Positions 37,068 through 47,376 of a DNA stretch of 64,000 bases are shown piece by piece. Every line of letters begins with the position of its first letter. Positions within the stretch are counted from its first letter, which is position 1. This DNA is from Pedobacter sp. AJM (GTDB lineage Bacteria; Bacteroidota; Bacteroidia; Sphingobacteriales; Sphingobacteriaceae): positions 248,001 through 312,000 of the forward strand of contig NZ_NHOT01000003.1 of the NCBI RefSeq assembly GCF_002197755.1, written 5' to 3'. The notes under the pieces were generated by a model. That model saw nothing but the letters and a program-made list of their open reading frames with translations. It had not been told where the DNA came from and made no database searches. The position numbers and the translations under genes are program-made.

Positions 37068-38327
37068 CTAATTAGATACCAGTGTAGTTACGCTTGAAGC
37101 AGCCAGGTTAATCCCAAAATTTCCACCTGAAACAGTGAGGCTGTTAGAAGCTAGATTAGAAGTACTGGTGGTAACATAACGGTTAAATCCGCTAACGCTT
37201 ATTCCGCTGTAACCAAATGTCTGGTAGGTGACGGCGTTATTTTGGTTTACGATTACAATAACCAGTTTAGATCCGCTTTTGTAGGCCGTTACGTAAACCC
37301 CTGGTGTTGGATTAGAAGTGCAGGAAATTTTGCTGTATCCCGGACGCACATAACGGGCATAATGTGCCATCACATAACCTACTTTCTGGATATTTCCGCT
37401 CTCACTCATTGGCCCGTAACTTCTTCTGATGTACCACCATACATAGGCGCTCCAGCCGGCATTCATACAATCGTGTATTTCTTTGGCCGCATTCATGGCA
37501 TTCGCCCAGTCATCACCGCTGATGCTGGAATTGGTATAATGTTCTGTCATCCAAACCGGTTTGCCCACATTCCCTAAGTTGTAAGGCGTTTTACCATAGA
37601 TGTGGCCGCATACAAAACTGGTTTTCGATTTTGCAGTGGCATTGCTGAGATAGGTATTGATGTAGCTTTGATTCATTTGAAAAGGTTCTGGTGCCATAAT
37701 AGGGGCACCACAATTGCTACCTTGTGCAGCTACGAAATCGGCAACTTCTGACGCAGTAAGTTCCATTGATTCATAGTTGACCTTATAATCTGGCTCATTG
37801 GTAGGACTAATGGCTGCGAGACCGCCAACGGCACTGTTAAAAGCACTTAAATGTGCCGCATAAGCACCATAAGAACCGGTATTAATTTTACCACCAACAA
37901 TGCTGCCATTTGTTTTCATGGAAGCGGGTGCAGACCATGCTGATGCAATAGCCGATCCGCCAAATGATTTACAGGCATCGATAGTTGCTTTTTCAGCAGC
38001 AAACTCTGAACTGGAATTAGGCACACGTACACGAACAATACTTAAACCGATACCGTTTGTTGGTGAAAACGCAGTAGTTCTCTGCGCACTGGTCAGATCT
38101 CCTGTCCAGGCCACAATATTTGCCCCGCCAAAACCCTTAATGGTTTGCTGTACTGCTGATGCATCAATAGATGCGTTTCCTTCTGCCGTAGCCTTTTTTG
38201 AGGAATCTGCCTGAACATTGACGTTCTTATCCGATAGATCTTGTGGCTTTACGTTGTCAATATCATTTTTTGAACAACCTGCCATGATAAGTGCAATGGC
38301 AAATACACTGAATAGTTTTTTTTTCAT
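37068..38327 (-). CDS. GH30 endo-xylanase-like lipoprotein
   Basis: Glycoside hydrolase, probably glucuronoarabinoxylan endo-1,4-beta-xylanase. The ATG at 38327 (MKKKLFSVFAIALIMAGC) gives a lipoprotein signal; the longer frame adds 18 residues. From that Met the acid/base Glu178 is in SPTNEPD and the nucleophile Glu262 in VWMTEHYT. IKGFGGANIVAW and SAPASMKTNG are typical GH30 features, and the C-terminal beta-domain ends the chain. The lack of a linked SusCD pair suggests a stand-alone surface enzyme. Confidence 0.9.
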   Translation of the reverse strand: MKKKLFSVFAIALIMAGCSKNDIDNVKPQDLSDKNVNVQADSSKKATAEGNASIDASAVQQTIKGFGGANIVAWTGDLTSAQRTTAFSPTNGIGLSIVRVRVPNSSSEFAAEKATIDACKSFGGSAIASAWSAPASMKTNGSIVGGKINTGSYGAYAAHLSAFNSAVGGLAAISPTNEPDYKVNYESMELTASEVADFVAAQGSNCGAPIMAPEPFQMNQSYINTYLSNATAKSKTSFVCGHIYGKTPYNLGNVGKPVWMTEHYTNSSISGDDWANAMNAAKEIHDCMNAGWSAYVWWYIRRSYGPMSESGNIQKVGYVMAHYARYVRPGYSKISCTSNPTPGVYVTAYKSGSKLVIVIVNQNNAVTYQTFGYSGISVSGFNRYVTTSTSNLASNSLTVSGGNFGINLAASSVTTLVSN

Positions 38328-38931
38328 GTAATTTTTTTTGGTTAGATAAACATTTAATTCATATAAAATTAGCCAATCCACTATTTCATAAATGGATCGA
38401 TTAACTAATTTTCTAGCAAATATGTTTACCTCCTAAAGGTTGTTCGGCTTACAATTTTGTACATTTCTAATGAGTAAATGACTAAATAAATTCATTATAT
38501 CATCATAAGAGGCAAATTCCCATCCTCATAGCACGCCAGGCTTGAAGCTTCAAAAGCAAATATTAATCATACATTTAATTACTGAAAAATAAATACATAA
38601 AATAAAAATTAAGCTTACAAAAATTTATTTAAGCTTTGAGTAATTACATTTCAAAACTGAATATTTATTGTTTTCATTAACGGGAAAGCGCAATGATATA
38701 ACGGGCTTTTAGATTGATCATTATATTTGATGCCGGTTAATTTATTTGCAAGCGAAATATAATATAGTGAAGAATGAGGAGCCAGGCGGCCTCATTAGGT
38801 CGATCAATTGATCTTCATTGAGCCAGTGTGCCCATATCAATAAGTCAGTCTTTTTATCTGTTATTATTTTTCGAAATCTTTTTTTTACCTTATCAGTTTA
38901 TGGATAAACTTATGCGCTTTCTGATCAGACT
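38328..38931. other. 600-base AT-rich gene-free region
   Basis: Holds the upstream region of the GH30 gene and the end of the PHP hydrolase operon. Only short A/T runs and no convincing hairpin, repeat or small gene were seen. Confidence 0.4.
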
Positions 38932-40104
38932 TTAGAATTTGGGATCAAAATTAAAGTAAATTGGATTAGACAAGCTTACCATCTTCTCGCTTAATGCCAT
39001 TGATTTTGGAACCTCAGGATAATCATTTACTTTACCTTCTACAGTTACCCGATAATACGTTCTTCCCTTTAAATCAGGAACATCTGTAAAGGTAGTAACC
39101 GGAGCGTCCCCCTTTATTTGATAGGTATTAAATGTCTTTCCATTTTTGATCACCGTAACCGAATAGGTTTCACCAGGTATAGTGTTTCCCATCAACTGAA
39201 TCTGAAATTTTACTGGCTTGCCCGTTGAAACGGTGTTGTCTCCCATCATCATGTCGAATTTACCGGTTCCAGTAACATCGGCATAAAAAGCTATATGTGG
39301 CGAATTTGGATTTGCACTCACAGCTACCCTTCCATGGTTTAAGGCATCAACAACGGCACTCAAACTTCGTGTCTTTGCATATACCCAGGTAGTTGGCGTT
39401 CCAATATAATTATAGGCTGCCTGATAGGTATTTTGGCTTGGTTTTTCTGAAGCGGTTGGCGTTCCGTGGTGTGCATCACTTCCTCCTCTACCCGTCATCA
39501 TCCTCCCTGAAGAAAGCATATCATCCCAGATCATCATGGCATTTGCATTTTTAGTCCACATGGCCGAGTTCCATACTTCAATTGATTGCACCAAATCGTA
39601 AGAAAATCCAAAATTATCTTTACCGCTCGGGTGGTTGGCTGATAAATGGATATTTAAAGATTTTTTAACCTTGCCGATATTGACATCACGTTGATCTCTT
39701 ACATCAAACAGTCGCTGATGATCATATGGCTTTGCTGAAAATACATTTCCATGGCCCCTGGTGGTGGTCCATTCGGCACCATACAGCAATAACAAAGTAT
39801 CTGATTTAAATTCCGGATCGGTCCAGGTATGGTGCGCTACATCGCCATTGACATGGTTATCATGATCCGTGATGCATACATAATCCATTTTTACAGCTTT
39901 CGAAAAGTTGATAATTTTCGCTACTGCGTTATTGGAAGATTCTGTACTGTGCCTGGAATGGACATGCAAATCACCTTTTAACCAAACGCCGGCACCCGAA
40001 TCAATTAATTTCGATTTATTGTTTTCTTGCCCGCTTGCATCATTAAAGTTTAGCAACAGCATAACAAAGCCAATTGACAAGGTGTGCTTTAAATTATAGA
40101 TCAT
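38932..40104 (-). CDS. Exported PHP-domain metallohydrolase (CehA/McbA type)
   Basis: 390 aa from the ATG at 40104 (MIYNLKHTLSIGFVMLLLNF), a signal peptide ending ASGQ. The PHP domain (about 40-280) shows metal-binding motifs GDLHVHSRHS, CITDHDNH, LLLYGAEWTT, SANHPSG and GGSDAHHG; a beta-domain fills the C-terminus. CehA-like proteins are phosphoesterases or other hydrolases. Same strand as, and downstream of, the phospholipase C and phosphatase genes, separated from them by 184 bp containing a repeat, so it may be the last step of that pathway. Confidence 0.85.
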   Translation of the reverse strand: MIYNLKHTLSIGFVMLLLNFNDASGQENNKSKLIDSGAGVWLKGDLHVHSRHSTESSNNAVAKIINFSKAVKMDYVCITDHDNHVNGDVAHHTWTDPEFKSDTLLLLYGAEWTTTRGHGNVFSAKPYDHQRLFDVRDQRDVNIGKVKKSLNIHLSANHPSGKDNFGFSYDLVQSIEVWNSAMWTKNANAMMIWDDMLSSGRMMTGRGGSDAHHGTPTASEKPSQNTYQAAYNYIGTPTTWVYAKTRSLSAVVDALNHGRVAVSANPNSPHIAFYADVTGTGKFDMMMGDNTVSTGKPVKFQIQLMGNTIPGETYSVTVIKNGKTFNTYQIKGDAPVTTFTDVPDLKGRTYYRVTVEGKVNDYPEVPKSMALSEKMVSLSNPIYFNFDPKF

Positions 40105-40160
40105 GATAAATTTAAGGGTAAGTAATAGCAAAAAGAGCCTGTATCATAAATCCGAAATGT

Positions 40161-40226
40161 CATCCTGAGCTTGCCGAAGGACTTATAAAAAATGTCCCTT
40201 ATGATGTTTTGACAAGCTTAACATCA
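40161..40226. repeat. Interspersed inverted-repeat element, copy 2
   Basis: Begins CATCCTGAGCTTGCCGAAGG and ends AAGCTTAACATCA, matching copy 1 at 19168-19234 in both end blocks and in length. It sits between the alkaline phosphatase and PHP genes and may form a hairpin that lowers transcription into the PHP gene. Confidence 0.7.
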
Positions 40227-40288
40227 CAGATCTTAATGGAAATTATGGATTATGATACAGTCTCCTGATATTTGAATGTATTATATTT

Positions 40289-41692
40289 TTAAGCTTTTAC
40301 TAAAAATGTTTCCGGCATTTCTGCTGCTTTAAGCATGAAATTATGAAGTTCATAATTTTTAACAAAGGGTTTCAGGTTTTCAGATCCGGGACCAAACATG
40401 GTTAACTCCACATAATCTCCGGTATGGTTCATTCCCGCCCACTGTACATCCGTATATTTGCTTAGAATTTTTCCATATTCATAGAACGGAAGGTTTGATT
40501 CGTTATAAAGCTGCCCCGGAACAATATCTTTAAAATGCACCAGCAGCGATTTCACATCATCAGCTTTCATCTCGAAACCCTGGTTTTCTTTAATTAAATC
40601 GATAATTTTTTGCTCGCTAAAAGATTGATTCAGCTGTGCTAAAAGCCAGGTGTTGCTGTGTTTAAAGTGCTGCAGGGTATCGAATTTCTTATTGGCTTCA
40701 TCGGCATAGAATAGACCCGGATTCGCGTTGCCATGATCTGTGGTGATGATCACCAAGGTTTCGCCATCCTTTTCAGCAAATTCAATTACCTTTCCAACGG
40801 CTTCATCAAAAGCCAGCTGGTCAAAAATCAATCCACTCAAATCATTGGCATGAGCAGCCCAGTCTACCTTACCACCTTCTACCTGTAGTGCAAAACCAGC
40901 TTTATTATTTTTCATCAGTTCAATGGCCTTAACCGTCATCTCTGCTAATGTAGGGGTACTGTTAATCAGTTCCTGGTCGTGTTTGCGATCGACTTCGTAT
41001 GGCATTCCATCTTCAGCAAACAGGCCCAGAACTGGCTTGTCCGACCCTAAAGCCAACATTTCAGCACGGTTTTCTGCAACCTGATATCCCTGGGTAAGGT
41101 ATTTAGGAATCAGGTTACCACCTTCCCTTTTCTCACTAAAATATTTATGCCCGCCGCCCATCATCACATCGAATTTCAGCCCCAGGTACATTTCAGCAAT
41201 AATATCCTGTCCGCCACGGTTATTAATATTAATGCAAAACCCCGCTGGCGTGGCATGGGTAATGGGCACCGTTGTTACACAGCCTACCTTTTTACCCTGC
41301 TCTTTAAATTTTTGCAGAATGGGCTGTGGTTTTTCACCATTCATCCCCACATTAAGGGAACCATTTTTCACCCGCATTCCCCCGCCCCATGAGGAGCTTG
41401 CCGCGGCTGAATCGGTAACCATTGAGCTGGCAGAAGCCGTATCCATTAAAGCCCTTACCGCCTTATTGTCGCGATACAAACCCAGCCATTTGCTGCTTTT
41501 ACCAAAGGCACGACTGGCATATAAATCTGCCATATTCAGGGTACCTATACTCATGCCATCACTGACCATCATAATGATGTTCTTCGCTTTTTTACCGCCA
41601 ATCAGTGGTTTGGCTACCACATCTTTTAATCCTACAAAAGGTAAGCCCAAACCGGTGAGCAAACCTCCTTTTAATAATGATCTTCTGTTCAT
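40289..41692 (-). CDS. Alkaline phosphatase, PhoA-like, Tat-exported
   Basis: 467-aa phosphomonoesterase. The N-terminus MNRRSLLKGGLLTGLGLPFV is a twin-arginine signal. Metal and catalytic residues: Asp45 (MMVSDGMSIG), nucleophile Ser95 in TDSAAAS, THATPAGF, EGGKVDWAAHAND and ITTDHGNANPG. It removes phosphate from organic monoesters in the periplasm. It lies 15 bp after the phospholipase C gene, in line with sequential breakdown of a phospholipid or phosphoinositide headgroup. Likely phosphate-regulated, though no Pho box could be confirmed. Confidence 0.93.
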   Translation of the reverse strand: MNRRSLLKGGLLTGLGLPFVGLKDVVAKPLIGGKKAKNIIMMVSDGMSIGTLNMADLYASRAFGKSSKWLGLYRDNKAVRALMDTASASSMVTDSAAASSSWGGGMRVKNGSLNVGMNGEKPQPILQKFKEQGKKVGCVTTVPITHATPAGFCININNRGGQDIIAEMYLGLKFDVMMGGGHKYFSEKREGGNLIPKYLTQGYQVAENRAEMLALGSDKPVLGLFAEDGMPYEVDRKHDQELINSTPTLAEMTVKAIELMKNNKAGFALQVEGGKVDWAAHANDLSGLIFDQLAFDEAVGKVIEFAEKDGETLVIITTDHGNANPGLFYADEANKKFDTLQHFKHSNTWLLAQLNQSFSEQKIIDLIKENQGFEMKADDVKSLLVHFKDIVPGQLYNESNLPFYEYGKILSKYTDVQWAGMNHTGDYVELTMFGPGSENLKPFVKNYELHNFMLKAAEMPETFLVKA

Positions 41693-41707
41693 ATCTTTTC
41701 TGGCCTT

Positions 41708-42766
41708 TTAAAACAAGGGATTTCTTCTAAAGTACTTTCCGCCCGGAAAGCTGATTGCGTATGTAGATGTGAAATGTGTACTTTTTTGATAATAATCTGT
41801 CGTGATAATTTGTGCACCTGACTGGCAGGCCGCTTCAAAATCACTGTAATCATTTTTTCTGGCCTGCTTCGTATCCGCATCTGCCCTGGTTCTGATGATG
41901 TATCCTTTCTTCACCAATTCAGGAATTTGTTTATCCTTCGGGTTATTTCTAATCATCATTGCGGCTTCAGGTGTTCCGGGGTCTGCATTGGCAAACATCA
42001 CCCGCCCGGTTAAGGAAGCATGGTTAGCGATATAGGTTGACCGCTTTCTTCCGGCAGCATCTAAAACAAACATGAATTTACCTGTTGCCTTGCTCAACAA
42101 AGGCCAGTTCTGGTGTAACACAGCCGCTTCTAAAGTTTTGTATTTCCCTCTCACATCTGCAGGTGTAATTACCTTATCAGGACCTAAATTTTCGAGAATA
42201 GCCGCATCCAGCTGATCAAAAGTTTTACTTGTAAATACTTCAGGAATAGTAAATCCTTTACTCCTGATGGTATCATCCTTTGCTTCTAAAGTGATAAAAA
42301 CCGGTGTATGCCCTGGATGTGCCAGCGACCATTTTTTTAATTGCTGTAACGCGGTTTTGAAGGTAAGCGCAGATGACCTGAAATCTAAATCCGGAACATG
42401 TAAAACTTTAAAACCAGGTGCATTCATTTCCCCTTGCTGATCAAAAGCTGGCTGACCTTTTACTTGCTCAAAACCTTTTGGATGTGCGTACTTACCGCCC
42501 TTTTCATCAGCATACACATCAATCTCTAAGTTTCTTAAACCCAGATCCAACTGTGCCGGCATTGGGATATGTTCGTAATCCAACGCATTGGCCGCAGTAG
42601 TATCCTGAGATTTAAACACTTTAAACAATGCCGGATTAATGGCTTGTTTATAACTGTTATGAGAACCGATTACCTGAATCTGATTAATCGGTAAATCTTC
42701 TTTTTTAGTCATCAGGCCTATTGCAGGCAACACCATCAATAAACCAACACAGGTAACCAGTCTCAT
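41708..42766 (-). CDS. Ca2+-dependent phosphoinositide phospholipase C-like protein
   Basis: Exported TIM-barrel phosphodiesterase, 352 aa, signal about 1-18. His36 in QVIGSHNSYK is the expected first catalytic His; NLEIDVYAD (about 78-86) supplies metal and active-site acids; the KYAHPKGFEQV and FKVLHVPDLDFRSS segments carry further conserved residues, and TLEAKDD is a second acidic motif. This is the PI-PLC-C1 pattern. It would cleave a phosphodiester in an inositol or glycerophospholipid headgroup. Placed 21 bp after susD and 15 bp before the phosphatase. Confidence 0.87.
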   Translation of the reverse strand: MRLVTCVGLLMVLPAIGLMTKKEDLPINQIQVIGSHNSYKQAINPALFKVFKSQDTTAANALDYEHIPMPAQLDLGLRNLEIDVYADEKGGKYAHPKGFEQVKGQPAFDQQGEMNAPGFKVLHVPDLDFRSSALTFKTALQQLKKWSLAHPGHTPVFITLEAKDDTIRSKGFTIPEVFTSKTFDQLDAAILENLGPDKVITPADVRGKYKTLEAAVLHQNWPLLSKATGKFMFVLDAAGRKRSTYIANHASLTGRVMFANADPGTPEAAMMIRNNPKDKQIPELVKKGYIIRTRADADTKQARKNDYSDFEAACQSGAQIITTDYYQKSTHFTSTYAISFPGGKYFRRNPLF

Positions 42767-42787
42767 ATTTATAAAATTATATATTAA

Positions 42788-44377
42788 TTAATAACCAGGA
42801 TTTTGTTTCAAATTGGTATTTAGCTTTAGCTCATTTGCAGGAATGGGATAAATCCTCCTGGTGATGTCTTTATTCATAAAAAGCACATCATTCGGGAGCG
42901 GATATTCGGTTTCAAATTGTCCGAAACGGATTAAATCGTTCCTTCTCCAGGCTTCCCAGCTAAACTCGCGTGCCCTTTCATCAAGCAAAGTGCTTAAGGT
43001 TACATCCGTAGCTGCTGAAGCGCCGGCACGACTTCTTATTTTATTCACCAGTAACAAGGGCGTTTGCAATTCGCCATTTACGGTGGTGGCTGTTGCGCCT
43101 CTTAAAATAGCCTCTGCCTTCATCAGCATCACATCAGCTAAACGTAAAACCGGCATATCGTTTCCGTTTAAACGGGTAGCCTGAATGGCATTTACATCCG
43201 GCCAGTATTTTACAGAACGCACGCCTTTTGCCTGATCGGCCACGGTATTGCCCAAATCCATTGGTTTACCTGGCTTAAGAATTAAATCTGGTGTAATTTC
43301 AATTTGGGTAGTGGTACCTGCCACAAAGATTGGTTTTGACAAATCTGGCTTACGGTTGGCATCAGGTGCATATTGTTTACCAATTAACCAGAAGCTATTG
43401 CGGATATCATTGGTTAAATTAAACCGTTTGTAGTATTCCGGCGTGGTGCTCATGGAAATACTGAACCCTACATTAATACCATAAGCTGCGGCCAATGCCG
43501 GATAGAAACCAAACCGTGTCATCTGGTTGCCCGGAATCTGCTGGTCGTAAGGAATGGCGAAAATGGTTTCGTTTACCTGTGGCCCATTATTGACGTCAAA
43601 AATATCACTGTACTTCGCATCAAGTGCATAATTGTTGTTTTTCAAGATTTGATCGGCCATGGTTACGGCATCATTGTATCTTGCCTTTCCGGTATATACT
43701 TCTGCATTCAGGTACATTTTTTCCAGTAAGGCATAAACCATCGCCTGCGTTGGCCGGCCATAAACCACCACACGGTTATTATTGTCTTTTACCGGCAATT
43801 GTGCCACAACGGCTAAAAGTTCCTTTTCAATAAATTCAAATACCTTTTCACGGCTCTGATTTCCAGGAAGTGTACTCACCGGGAAAGTATCAATAATGGG
43901 TATATTCCCATATAAATCCATCATGAAGTAATAATATAAAGCCCTCATGGCTTTCACTTCAGCTAAACTTGCCGTTTTTGAAGCCGCAGAAACGACAGAT
44001 TCATTGGTAAGGTTAATTAAACGGTTGCAATTGTTAATGCCACCGAAACCCCATTGCCAAATGTCGCGAACATTTGGATGATCGATGGTCCAGGTGTGAT
44101 AATGCAACTGGCGATACTGACCACCGTCATCAAAATTCCCATCACGTGCCGGGAGAATAGCTGCGTCAGTAGAAAGCTCCTGCATCCTCCAGTAAGGCAC
44201 ACCATACTGAGAGGATAAATTAGAATACATGGTACCAAAAAGTGCTGCATAATCAGAATTGGTAACCGGAAAATTATCCTTCACATATTGCGACTCTACA
44301 TCGACATCTAGTTTGCTACATGATTCCAGCACCACTAGGCAGGCAAAAATATTAAATAGGATGATAAACTTTTTCAT
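42788..44377 (-). CDS. susD: SusD/RagB-family outer-membrane lipoprotein
   Basis: 529-aa substrate-binding lipoprotein. The signal ends VLESC (Cys about 20). The TPR-rich body has typical SusD patterns: WQWGFGGINNCNRLI, ALYYYFMMDLYGNIP, YALLEKMYLNAEVYTGKARY, PVLRLADVMLMKAEAI and REFSWEAWRRNDLIRFGQF, ending in IPANELKLNTNLKQNPGY. It caps the SusC transporter encoded 11 bp upstream. The neighbours indicate a phosphorylated or phospholipid-like ligand rather than a glycan; this is inference. Confidence 0.95.
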   Translation of the reverse strand: MKKFIILFNIFACLVVLESCSKLDVDVESQYVKDNFPVTNSDYAALFGTMYSNLSSQYGVPYWRMQELSTDAAILPARDGNFDDGGQYRQLHYHTWTIDHPNVRDIWQWGFGGINNCNRLINLTNESVVSAASKTASLAEVKAMRALYYYFMMDLYGNIPIIDTFPVSTLPGNQSREKVFEFIEKELLAVVAQLPVKDNNNRVVVYGRPTQAMVYALLEKMYLNAEVYTGKARYNDAVTMADQILKNNNYALDAKYSDIFDVNNGPQVNETIFAIPYDQQIPGNQMTRFGFYPALAAAYGINVGFSISMSTTPEYYKRFNLTNDIRNSFWLIGKQYAPDANRKPDLSKPIFVAGTTTQIEITPDLILKPGKPMDLGNTVADQAKGVRSVKYWPDVNAIQATRLNGNDMPVLRLADVMLMKAEAILRGATATTVNGELQTPLLLVNKIRSRAGASAATDVTLSTLLDERAREFSWEAWRRNDLIRFGQFETEYPLPNDVLFMNKDITRRIYPIPANELKLNTNLKQNPGY

Positions 44378-44388
44378 TTTTATAATTT

Positions 44389-47376
44389 TTAGAATGATGC
44401 ACTTACACCAAAACTATAGGTTCTTGTTTTTGGATAATAATTGTTATTGTCTATGCCCGGCGTTAATCCTCCGATGTTAATTTCAGGATCTATTCCAGTG
44501 TAATTGGTAATGACAAAAAGATTGTTTGCGGTCACATATAACCTGATGGCTTTAACAACAGGCGTTTTTGGCTTTATGGTATATCCCACTGTGGCGTTAT
44601 CCAAACGCAGGTAAGAACCACTTTCCAGGTAACGATCGGAAATGAGGTAGGCATTGATATCGTTGAAAGATTCGCCTAAGGTACTGCGTGGGATATTCTG
44701 CAATTTTGCATCAGCCGGGTTATTTAAAGACGCTGCTGTAGCATTTAAAATTTTATTTCCCAACACGCCGCGAACAAGGAAATTCAGATCCCAGTTCTTA
44801 TAGTTGAAACTATTTGCCCAGCCATAAATTAATTTAGGTTGTGCATCACCGGCTATTTTTGCATCAGTGGTTAAAGGCTGGGTGGCAATGGTTTGTCCGG
44901 CAGCATTAATATAAGTACTTACACCAGCAGCATTTTTACCGGCGTAATTCCATAAGTTAAAGGTACCCAGGGCATAACCTGGCTGAATGAGCTGACTGAA
45001 ATTTCCGGATTGACCCTTACCGCCCAACTGTGCTGTTGGTATGGAAGATATTTTATAAAAATCATCTGATAAGGTGACGATTCTGTTTTTATTGGTGGCA
45101 AGGTTTGGTGAGGTGGTCCACTTAAAATTGTTTGTTTTAACCGCCACTGCGTTCAATGTTAACTCTACCCCTGTGTTTTTGATTTTACCTGCATTTGCGG
45201 TAATGGTAGGTAGAAAAAACTGAGTCGTTGAGACTGAATAATCGTTGTAAATTAAATCCGAAGTTTCCTTGATGTAAAAATCAACCGAACCTGAAATCCG
45301 GTCTTTAAACAAGCCAAAATCTAAACCAATATTGGTGGTGGCTGTACTTTCCCATTTTAAATCAGGATTTTCATTTCTCACCGGGCCGATGGCATTACTA
45401 ACGTTGCCATTGTTTAAAAATTTATTACTTCCAGATGGTGTTCCATAAATAAGTAACGCAGTGAAGGCATCAAAGCCTAAACTGTTACCGGAAACACCAT
45501 AACCGGCACGCAGTTTTAAATCACTGATTACAGGAACAGCCTTCATAAAGTCTTCGCTGATAATCCTCCATCCTGCAGAAACAGCCGGGAATAATCCCCA
45601 ACGGTTGTTTCTGCCAAAGCCTGATGAGCCATCATTTCTTAATGAAGCCTGCAACAAATATTTTTCGTTGTAATTGTATTGAACCCTTCCATAGTAAGAA
45701 ATTAACCTCAAAGTAGAAATTGGAACATTGGCAAAAGTAATCTGCGATAATGTACTGGGATTGGAAAGAAACAAATTATTATAACGCAAATTATCATTAG
45801 AGAAGTTCTGCGTAGTTACGCCAAAACCATCATTGGTTCTGTCTTCCTGCCATGAATAACCACCGAGTAATTTCAGACTGTGTTTTCCAAAAGTTTTATC
45901 ATAATTAAAATAACCTTCCAATACCTGACTTTTATTTAAAACATCAAGTTTTATTGCCTGACCATTTACACCCCTGGCCAAACCAGACTGGCTGTTCAGA
46001 TAAGTACTAGAATTGTTCTGATCTCTTTGCGATGATACACTTGCTGTAAACTTTAATCCATCGATAATGTTTAGCTGTGCCATTCCATTAATCAGCGTTT
46101 TGTTGTTCAGGTTATCAATTTCATTATTATCTACAATAGAGAGCGGATTACGGGTACCACTTCCGGTACGGTTATAATTTTCTTTATAAGTACCGTCGGT
46201 ACTAAAGGGACTCACCGTTGGCAGATAAAACAGCATGTTAGACAAGGCCTGCGATTGGTAGATATCTGAACTTTTTGAATTGCTATTGGTAATGGTTAAA
46301 CCGAGTTTCAGCCTGTCATTAAAAAATTTCTGATTCAGGTATCCCCTTACAATTGTCCGCTTTAATGAAGAGTTTTTTAAAATCCCCTGATTGTCCAGGT
46401 AATTTACGCTGGCGCCATAATCTGAAGCCTGACCCGAACCACCAAAGGAAACATTATGATTTTGAGAATAACCAGTTCTTTCCAATAAGGATTGCCAGTT
46501 GGTATCAGAACCATCATCATCAATCGGGTTTAAGGTCTGCTTATTATCTGCCAGATATTGTCTCAATTCAGGTGCAGAAAGCATGTCATATTTTTTGGAT
46601 ACCTTTTCTACCGCAGCGTAGCCATTATAAGAAAGTCTTGCCTGACCATTTTTAGACCTCTTCGTTGTCACGATGATTACGCCGTTTGCTGCCCTTGAGC
46701 CATAAATCGCCGTGGAAGAAGCATCTTTCAAAATGTCGATATTTTCGATATCAGATGGGGCCAATAAATCAATTGATGCTCCAGGCACGCCATCTATAAC
46801 ATAAAATGGTTCTAGTGCGGCACCTTCTCTTAATGTAGATGGACCTCGGAGAATGGTAGAAGGCTTGGTATTTGGATCGCCACTTTTAGTTATATTTAAG
46901 CCGGCAACTTTTCCCTGGAGTAACTGGGCGGGATTTACCATTACCCCCTGGTTAAACTCTTCAGATTTAATGGTGGTTACTGCCCCGGTTACATCTTTTT
47001 TATTTGCCGTGCCGTAACCGATCACCACTACATCTTTCAGGCTCTGGTTATCCGGCATAATGGTTACATTAATCTTGGTTTGATTACCAACATTTACTTC
47101 CCTGGTGATGCCGCCAAGCATGGAAAAAACCAGCATATCAGTACTTTTAGCCTGGATATTGTAAAGTCCGTCAGAATTAGTAGATGTGCCTGTGTTACCA
47201 CCTTTAATTCTGATGGTAACACCAGGGATGGGTTGATTGGTTTCGTCTATAACCTTACCTGTAATCAGTTTATTACTTTGGGAAAAGCTATTTAAGTTGA
47301 AAAGTAGCATTAACATTGCAAAACACTGCCACCTCACGGAAAAAAGCAAAGAAATGAATTTGTAATTTGATTTCAT
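44389..47376 (-). CDS. susC: SusC/RagA-family TonB-linked outer-membrane transporter
   Basis: 995-aa TonB-dependent transporter. Signal peptide about 1-32 (NLNSFSQ); carboxypeptidase-regulatory-like domain about 36-115 (ITGKVIDETNQPIPGVTIRI); plug with VIGYGTANKKDVTGAVTTIK, the SusC signature ASSTAIYGSRAANGVIIVTT at about 228-247; then the barrel to the terminal aromatic (SFGVSASF). No STN domain, so it does not signal to an anti-sigma factor itself. First gene of a leftward operon with susD, phospholipase C, alkaline phosphatase and possibly the PHP hydrolase. Confidence 0.95.
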   Translation of the reverse strand: MKSNYKFISLLFSVRWQCFAMLMLLFNLNSFSQSNKLITGKVIDETNQPIPGVTIRIKGGNTGTSTNSDGLYNIQAKSTDMLVFSMLGGITREVNVGNQTKINVTIMPDNQSLKDVVVIGYGTANKKDVTGAVTTIKSEEFNQGVMVNPAQLLQGKVAGLNITKSGDPNTKPSTILRGPSTLREGAALEPFYVIDGVPGASIDLLAPSDIENIDILKDASSTAIYGSRAANGVIIVTTKRSKNGQARLSYNGYAAVEKVSKKYDMLSAPELRQYLADNKQTLNPIDDDGSDTNWQSLLERTGYSQNHNVSFGGSGQASDYGASVNYLDNQGILKNSSLKRTIVRGYLNQKFFNDRLKLGLTITNSNSKSSDIYQSQALSNMLFYLPTVSPFSTDGTYKENYNRTGSGTRNPLSIVDNNEIDNLNNKTLINGMAQLNIIDGLKFTASVSSQRDQNNSSTYLNSQSGLARGVNGQAIKLDVLNKSQVLEGYFNYDKTFGKHSLKLLGGYSWQEDRTNDGFGVTTQNFSNDNLRYNNLFLSNPSTLSQITFANVPISTLRLISYYGRVQYNYNEKYLLQASLRNDGSSGFGRNNRWGLFPAVSAGWRIISEDFMKAVPVISDLKLRAGYGVSGNSLGFDAFTALLIYGTPSGSNKFLNNGNVSNAIGPVRNENPDLKWESTATTNIGLDFGLFKDRISGSVDFYIKETSDLIYNDYSVSTTQFFLPTITANAGKIKNTGVELTLNAVAVKTNNFKWTTSPNLATNKNRIVTLSDDFYKISSIPTAQLGGKGQSGNFSQLIQPGYALGTFNLWNYAGKNAAGVSTYINAAGQTIATQPLTTDAKIAGDAQPKLIYGWANSFNYKNWDLNFLVRGVLGNKILNATAASLNNPADAKLQNIPRSTLGESFNDINAYLISDRYLESGSYLRLDNATVGYTIKPKTPVVKAIRLYVTANNLFVITNYTGIDPEINIGGLTPGIDNNNYYPKTRTYSFGVSASF

